Below are positions 56,714 through 64,000 of a stretch of DNA of 64,000 nt, piece by piece. Each line of letters begins with the position of its first letter. The first letter of the stretch is position 1. Source of the DNA: Topomyia yanbarensis (lineage: Eukaryota > Arthropoda > Insecta > Diptera > Culicidae). A program made the position numbers and the translations under genes. The DNA lies in contig NC_080671.1 in the NCBI RefSeq assembly GCF_030247195.1, positions 299,060,917 through 299,124,916 of the forward strand, written 5' to 3'. Below the pieces are notes generated by a model. That model had not been told where the DNA came from, ran no database searches, and worked only from the letters and a program-made list of their open reading frames with translations.

Positions 56714-57648
56714 GCCCTTACACCTCCCTCGTTCATCACTCCCCTCCCCTTGGACCACCCTCACGCCCGCATTTCCTTCATCCACCCCGTATACGGAAAT
56801 AAGATGAAGGATTTCTGACGCATCCTCCACACCCACTCTACTATCCCCCCATTCCCTCCACTTTCAAACCATTAATAACATTGAACTCATGCTGATTAAG
56901 CTAATTAAATATTATTCTTTTGCCTTTCTCTTATATAAAGGTTATGCAATTGCTCCAAAAACCGACTTTCTAACCGAGGTCCGGAGGGCCGAGTCTCATA
57001 TAACATTCGACTCAGTTCGCCGAGATCGCAAAATAGCTGTGTGTATGTATATATGTATGTATGTGTGTATGTATGTATGTATGTATGTATGTATGTATGT
57101 ATGTATGTGTGTGTATTTGCGGATTTGTTAACAAAATGTCCACATCGGTTTCTCGGAGATGGTGGAACCGATTTTTGCAAACTAAGATTCAAATGAAAGG
57201 TATAATATTTCCATAGGTTGCTATTGAATTTCATTTTCAACCGACATCTTGTTCCGGATTACGAGTTGAAGAGTATGGTTACAAAACAAAATTTGTTGAT
57301 TTGTCCACATCGGTTTCTCGGAATTTTCTGAACCGATTTTGACAAACTTGATTTTAAATGAAAGGTCCATCACCTGCTGTTGAATTTTGTGTGGATCCGA
57401 GTTCTGGTTCCTGAATTACAGGGTGATACGTACGATCACGCAGCAAATCCCGATTCTAACGAGTTCTGCGATGAATGTAAAAAGGTGAATTTTTTTTCCA
57501 AAATGTAAACACAACTGTTGAATTTGTAGATCTAGGTCACCAACAGTCAGAGACTTTTTTGGCCACACTGGCCGCCATCGACGGATCCGGAAGCATCCAA
57601 ATTCAGAATAACAATTATATTGGTTTCTCGAAAATGGCTAGAACGATT
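56714..57648 (-). repeat. 2-kb dispersed repeat, copy 2, second part
   Basis: Continues 52750-53663 after the hAT-like element, with the C-rich block (56722-56860), the ATATAAAGGTTATGC word, a (GTAT)n tract (57040-57110) and the CCGACTT/GGTTTCTCGGA phrases in inverse. It ends near 57648 at GATTTGATCAACTCCGG, where it meets copy 3 head to head. Confidence 0.75.
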
Positions 57649-59686
57649 TGATCAACTCCGGAGCTGGAAGTCGGATGTAGATGGAATTTAATATCAGTTT
57701 CCGGGGACGCAACACCTTTAGGGTTGTGGTACCGAAAATCCCGGGAATACCGACCCATTTTTGGTACCGTAATACCGGTACTGAACAAAAGCCAGTACCG
57801 GTATTTTCGGTACTATACAATTTTTCATGACAAATATTAACTCTGCAGGGGGATCTGTTTCAAAATATCGGTATGCAAGATAACGTTTAATTATATTAAT
57901 TTTCCTTCTAGATAAATCGTTGAGATAACACCTTTGTGTGGGAATGAGGTAGGGCCATCATCATAATAATTCTAGAAGTTAAAGTTTTATTAGCGATATT
58001 CCGATTGATTTCCATTATTCACTGGGTGGCGCGTAATAAGACTATGGTCTAAGTCATGTCTGTATTTGGTTTGCTCTTAAACCTTTATATGTAAAAGAAC
58101 GAACAGCGTTTAGACTTGGTGAACTGCTTCAAATGCGGCGATTTGTAATTATTGGTGATCGTAAAATTCAGCAAAACTCCATAGTTTACAGGAAAGCAAG
58201 GAGCCTTGATATGCATTAGAGAATAGTGGGCAAACGACATAAAGGTCGGAACCAATTTTCAGAAAAGCAAGAGAGGAAATGCGATTAACCTGCTCGGATT
58301 TACTGCCATTCTCGCTTTGATTTACTGTTGTTAATAGGGTTTCATACATTTACCATCAAATCGACAAAAGTCGCACCACTTAGCAGTTGTTGATTTCAAA
58401 GTGGCCTAGATTTCGAAATTAAAGAAGGTGCCCTATATGAAGCAATTAAAAACAATAAACATGTTTTTGATCAGCACAAATCAATCATCTGAGTATAAAA
58501 TCATCAGTTAGAGCATTCAATTTCAGAAGCTTTTTTCGAATTTTTTAAAAAAATATTCGAGTACCGGTACTTTACCGGTACTGAGGGCTTCAGTACCGTA
58601 GTACCGGTTCTCGCTAAAAAGGGTCGGTACTGCGAACCCTAAACACCTTTCATTTGAGACTAAGTTGATCAAATCGTTCTAGCCATTTTCGAGAAACCAA
58701 TATAACTGTTATTCTGAATTTGGATGCTTCCGGATCCGTCGATGGCGGCCAGTGTGGCCAAAGAGACTTTGAATGACTGTTGGTGACCTAGATCTACAAA
58801 TTCAACAGTTGTGTTTACATTTTGGAAAAAAATTCACCTTTTTACATTCATCGCAGAACTCGTTAGAATCGGGATTTGCTGCGTGATCGTACGTATCACC
58901 CTGTAATTCAGGAACCAGAACTCGGATCCACACAAAATTCAACAGCAGCTGATGGACCTTTCATTTAAAATCAAGTTTGTCAAAATCGGTTCAGAAAATT
59001 CCGAGAAACCGATGTGGACAAATCAACAAATTTTGTTTTGTAACCATACTCTTCAACTCGTAATCCGGAACAAGATGTCGGTTGAAAATGAAATTCAATA
59101 GCAACCTATGGAAATATTATACCTTTCATTTGAATCTTAGTTTGCAAAAATCGGTTCCGCCATCTCCGAGAAACCGATGTGGACATTTCGTTAACAAATC
59201 CGCAAATACACACACATACATACATACATACATACATACATACATACATACATACATACATACATACATACATACATACACACATACATGCATACATACA
59301 TACACACATACACACAGATATTTTGCGATCTCGGCGAACTGAGTCGAATGTTATATGAGACTCGGCCCTCCGGACCTCGGTTAGAAAGTCGGTTTTTGGA
59401 GCAATTGCATAACCTTTATATAAGAGAAAGGCAAAAGAATAATATTTAATTAGCTTAATCAGCATGAGTTCAATGTTATCTTCATGTGATTATATTTTGA
59501 AATGTTGGTGGAATGGGTTTGAAAGTGGAGGGAATGGGGGGATAGTAGAGTGGGAGTAGAGGATGCGTCAGAAATCCTTCATCTTATTTCCGTATACGGG
59601 GTGGATGAAGGAAATGCGGGCGTGAGGGTGGTCCAAGGGAAGGGGAGTGATGAACGAGGGAGGTGTAAGGGCAAGGCGGGGGGAGG
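57649..59686 (+). repeat. 2-kb dispersed repeat, copy 3, interrupted by a hAT-like element
   Basis: Plus-orientation copy starting CTCCGGAGCTGGAAGTCGG. It is split at 57719/58643 and runs to GGGCAAGGCGGGGGG. Its (ACAT)n tract is at 59205-59310. It is inverted relative to 56714-57648, so the two can pair over about 0.9 kb. Confidence 0.72.
57720..58642 (+). mobile_element. hAT-like element with AGGGTT ends (~0.92 kb)
   Basis: It starts AGGGTTGTGGTACCGAAAAT and ends GGGTCGGTACTGCGAACCCT(AA), with ACACCTTT on both sides (57712-57719 and 58643-58650). Several GGTACCG/CGGTACC words near the ends form subterminal inverted repeats. The interior (58010-58095) is the sequence also found at 651-767. 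No transposase is seen. Confidence 0.75.
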
Positions 59687-60491
<805 letters not shown>

Positions 60492-60534
60492 CGAGCCCTG
60501 GGTAATCAAACGTTACCATGTGTCTCCTTCAGAC

Positions 60535-60757
60535 ATATCATGAAAAATCACCTTTATTCATACCTCGGGGCAGAAAAGGGCAAAACAAGACATATAGTTT
60601 CGAAAAGTACACTAATTTTCAAGAGTCATTAACTACAAGCGATCTTTCCGAACTGTTTCAAAAAGAGTACAGCCGCTTTGAACAAATTAATGCAGGATTT
60701 ATTATTTGCTCTTCAGAAAGAGTGACTGAGAGGAAAGCCTTGTATCGACTAAATTGA
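60535..60757 (+). CDS. Candidate 3'-terminal exon of an unidentified gene
   Basis: After a good acceptor (TGTCTCCTTCAG ending at 60534) an open frame of 73 codons reads [20 protein letters not shown]... to ...RKALYRLN and a TGA at 60755-60757. The composition is unlike the surrounding repeats. The Gly-Arg-Lys after SPLFIPR has the form of an amidation and dibasic cleavage site of a neuropeptide precursor, but no signal peptide or second peptide is visible in this exon and no upstream exon could be located through the (AT)n tract. It does not match PINK1. It may equally be a chance frame or a relic. Confidence 0.3.
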
Positions 60758-63700
60758 ATGGCAAATATAACTCCAGTAAATAATCTAACAAATGAAATCA
60801 GTTTGACCCTAATCGGAACCTTAACAAAAACGATATATTCATTTGAATAACATAGGTTTGATCACAGTTTTCTCCAGAATTGATCATCTATTGTACCTTT
60901 GAAGGTCTGTAGAAAATCTATCTTTTGTCCTCAAGACGTAATATTTTGAGAAGACTCTATTCAACCGGTTTACAAACAGAGAAAAATGTTAAATCATGAA
61001 AAATCCAAAATAAAATTGTGAGGTTTTCTACACTGTGAGTCGTCCAGTAGAATTCTTACAATCTTCGTGCACATCTCGAGTACAATGCCCCTCATTACGG
61101 AGGTGTATCATATCATTTAATTTGAATCGCTTTTCTTCGGTCTACTGGACGTCAAAACTCAAACAATTCACTGCATGGTAGTGATGATTTCGCTACTGGG
61201 GCTGTTATCACTACTTTCTGAAAATTAATGAACAATCTGTATCATGGCAGATCAGTTTGATTCAAAAGGAACACACTATTTGAGTTCACGAGCAAACGAC
61301 TAGTCACGAATGAATTCTCGCACTGCTGAAAAAACAACGATATCGAACAATGGTAGCGCAACATTTCGCTTTAAGGAAAAAGTAAGATTAAAATATTTTG
61401 TGCGCAAACAACACAATACCTCAGTTTCGAAGTCGAAGAATTAACGTCAACTCGTCAGAATCAATAAGGCAATAAGGCATCGTTGCAGTTTAATGAAATA
61501 TTTAAAAAATCAATTTAACACACACACCCTTATATACAACGAGAAGGTAGAATTCAATAGATTTTTAAATAACTGTTACACATTTAATTTTTTTCTCCCG
61601 AATCTTAGCTTTTGTGCACTTTTTCCGAAATCTCAGCAGCTGAGATCTCAGCCAACATATTTTTTGCTGAAATCTTAGTGAAAGTGACATTTGACAGCTG
61701 AGACTCGGAAAATATTTCGCTGTAAACAGATGTCATTTTGCTGAAATATCAGTTTGCAAATTTCCTGACTCGCTCTAGAGACCGAAGCCAAAAATTGATC
61801 CACTTCCCTCCGGCGGCAAAAACGGTAGTCTTCTTTTCATTTTTTGGAAGTATCACCCAGATTTCTATGTAAACATGAAGATTTATTAAGGTAAATAATA
61901 TAACTCCTGGGGGACTAGTACCCAGAGTCTTTGAACATCTTGAATCGCACGCAAATGCCAGTACAATTTTTTAAAACCCCTATCTCTTCTCCATTTGTTG
62001 AGTACGCAGTAATATATACAGAATCTAATCACAATTTGTGTCGGACTAACATCGCTTGTGTCCTTCGTCTATCTCCATTAAGTCACGACCGGCTCCTAGT
62101 AAGCTCGCAATGTTTGTTTAACAATACTGATAAATAAACACCGGGAACCTACCAGGAGTCGTACATTGAAGGATGATTTGTGTCTTTCATCGCTATCGTC
62201 TATTAAATTTCTGTACAATTCCAGGAGGTGTCGATCCACAACGAAGTATTTTTTCTGCAAAGCTCGAGTTGGGTGCGTCCACCACTCCACCATCGATAAA
62301 TTATCATGATCATGAATTATTTCGTAATCACCACTATAGCCCCAATACATATTAGTGGGACTCACCGAGCGTCAATGTCTCGTCACCGCCATATTTCTTC
62401 GATTAGTCATATCTTTCCAGTTATCTATTTTTAGCTTACACGTAAAAACTTATAAAATTATTATCAGAAATTAACTTGTACCACGAAAATAATTCGTTTA
62501 TTCACTTTGTTGTGCGTACCAAAATAAACATGAGAAAGTTTTTGGATCTTGAACATAATCTAGCTAAAAACCGAAGATAAATTTTGTTGCTTTAAGCATT
62601 AGAAACGATGCACACAGGCCCGTGCACAAGGGGAGGGTTTTAGGGGTTCAAACCCCTCCCATGAGGATTTTGAATTACTTTAGAAAAAAAAATTAAATTC
62701 CTGTTCAGGGATGAAATTATACAGCGAACAGTGTCATTCGAGTTTGGTCACTCTAGAAACAAGTCGTCGTGGCTGGAAAGAGATGTAAGTTATGTAGTTA
62801 TGTTGGTCGGCATCTCGGTTCACGTTTCGGCATGTTTCGATATTAGCACTAGTTGTGAGTAGATCAGTTACATAGCAAAGGTCGGTCAGCGGACTAGCAA
62901 CGGGATCTAAGTAAATCATCGAAAATCGAGATATCGTTATCTGCAGAAATTTTACAGCGTATGATCTCTCCGTCGGAGTGACTGACAGCTAAATGGCTCG
63001 AGAAAATGTTCATCGGTATCGGAAGAAATACCGCTGCCGCAGCAGCTATCAAATAAATAGGAACGAGTAGCGCCAAGCAGGATAAGAAACCCTGCGAAGG
63101 TGGTCGACACCTCCGGATCGGTTCGTGTCTCAACAGGTGACAATAGGTTTGTTCCAGTACACGGAAGTCACTCCGGAGTAAACAGTAGCAAAAAATCTTT
63201 GCTCCTTTTTACTCCGGTTTGCTATCAGAAGAAGAAAAAAGAGAAGAAGAGAATACAGGAACTACGGAGTACTTCCAGTTTCTCCTGGTACTGGAACACA
63301 CCTAATATTTGCAGCATACCTCAGCAGGTCAGATATACCGAGAAGGTTGGACAGCAAGCAAGAAAAAGCATCAATGGAAAAAATATGAACGATGAACAAT
63401 AAAAAGAGCATGAGTACAATCGCCACTGAAGTAGTGCCTGCGCGGAAAAAATACGTTTATGAATTCATGAAAAATGATCGCTCTTTCGTGAACTGAACGA
63501 TTTACGAAAACCGTGACCAAGTTCTTGAAATTATGGACAATAGACCTCGCATCCATGAAACTATCTGTGTTTCTGCAAAACTAGTTCGCCCTGACCATCT
63601 ACATGTCGTTACATTCGAATGTTTGGTTGGGTTACTGTTGTTCGCTGGACATGTTTAGTTTTTGTTATGAATCTTGTTCATAATTTGGGAATACCGATTC

Positions 63701-64000
63701 GACAGTCAAACGATTTTGATGATTTCAAGAGCTAATCTCCGATTTTTGTTATTTCTTATCACGTTACCGTGCTATTTTAATCATGAGTTTACTATCCGAT
63801 TTTTATTTCAGAGTAGCGGGATCTATGTTCATGATTTCAGGACGCAATTTTCGCAATTTCTTTCCACGTTATCGTGATATTTCAGTCATGAGTAAAGTGA
63901 TTCATGTTCATAATTTCTGGATCCTAGTCACGATTTTGAATATTTGAATCACGAGTAATGTCAGTAATGTCCATGATTGCATGAACTTTGTCATGTCATG
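60758..64000. other. Right-hand 3.2 kb without a callable gene
   Basis: Around 61610-61690 CTGAGATCTCAG and related words are inverted. At 62615-62680 a repeat-like phrase GCCCGTGCACAAGGGG...GGTTCAAACCCCTCCC occurs. A minus-strand frame at 62894-63133 contains a hydrophobic stretch (CLALLVPIYLIAAAAAVFLP) that could be a membrane segment, but it overlaps another frame and has no supporting splice signals. ACTCCGGAGTA and TACTCCGG words recur between 63150 and 63300. The last 500 bp contain repeated TCATGA/TTCATG words (TTCATGATTTC and similar). No kinase motif that would extend PINK1 was found. Confidence 0.4.

Overview
The window is nuclear DNA of an insect, very probably a mosquito (Diptera: Culicidae). 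The reasons are two recognisable host genes with dipteran-like protein sequences and 54-60 nt GT-AG introns, Jockey-type LINE pieces, a tRNA-derived SINE, and an extreme load of short inverted-repeat transposons (MITEs). The species was not determined. There is no sign of bacterial or viral genome organisation and no CRISPR array. Most open frames on either strand are chance frames inside repeats.

Host genes. A complete four-exon gene on the minus strand (13460-14747) encodes a 370-residue DHH-family phosphoesterase of the prune type. The first four coding exons of PINK1 lie on the plus strand (36513-37821). They cover the mitochondrial presequence, membrane segment, glycine loop and catalytic lysine. 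The rest of the PINK1 kinase was not found in the following 26 kb, so intron 4 is either giant or the gene is broken. A small unidentified two-exon gene or relic lies at 2553-2940. Pseudogenes of a DNAJB6-like chaperone (28890-29487), a CHCHD2-like protein (29771-30179) and histone H2A (10136-10375) are recognisable by homology and by their breaks.

Mobile elements, left to right. From 0.7 to 33.3 kb the window carries about a dozen copies of a 417-bp MITE with CACAGAGAACAGAC ends and 7-bp target duplications. Tourist-like (PIF/Harbinger) MITEs with GGGACC ends and 3-bp duplications occur at 4.8, 49.0 and 52.5 kb, with two halves at 1.6 and 12.1 kb. At 6.1-8.6 kb a 549-bp unit forms a large inverted array. 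LINE fragments lie at 4.2, 9.5-10.0 and 46.6-47.9 kb. One 417-bp MITE is split by a 4.8-kb insertion (27443-32231) that holds the DNAJB6 and CHCHD2 pseudogenes. A 4.26-kb Ty3/gypsy element with 170-bp LTRs sits in PINK1 intron 4 (38651-42905). From 43 to 60 kb there is a nest of a pogo-like element, a 2-kb repeat with (ACAT)n tracts, a 3.05-kb hAT-like foldback carrying a SINE and a MITE, a second hAT-like element, and two long (AT)n tracts. The last 3 kb contains little that can be named.

The most informative structures are these: complementary halves of a nested MITE at 1.6 and 12.1 kb, which imply a ~10.4-kb inversion; the 549-bp inverted array, which could form a very long hairpin transcript; and the three-level nest at 27.3-32.7 kb with two host pseudogenes inside. 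No previously undescribed gene system can be claimed from sequence alone.
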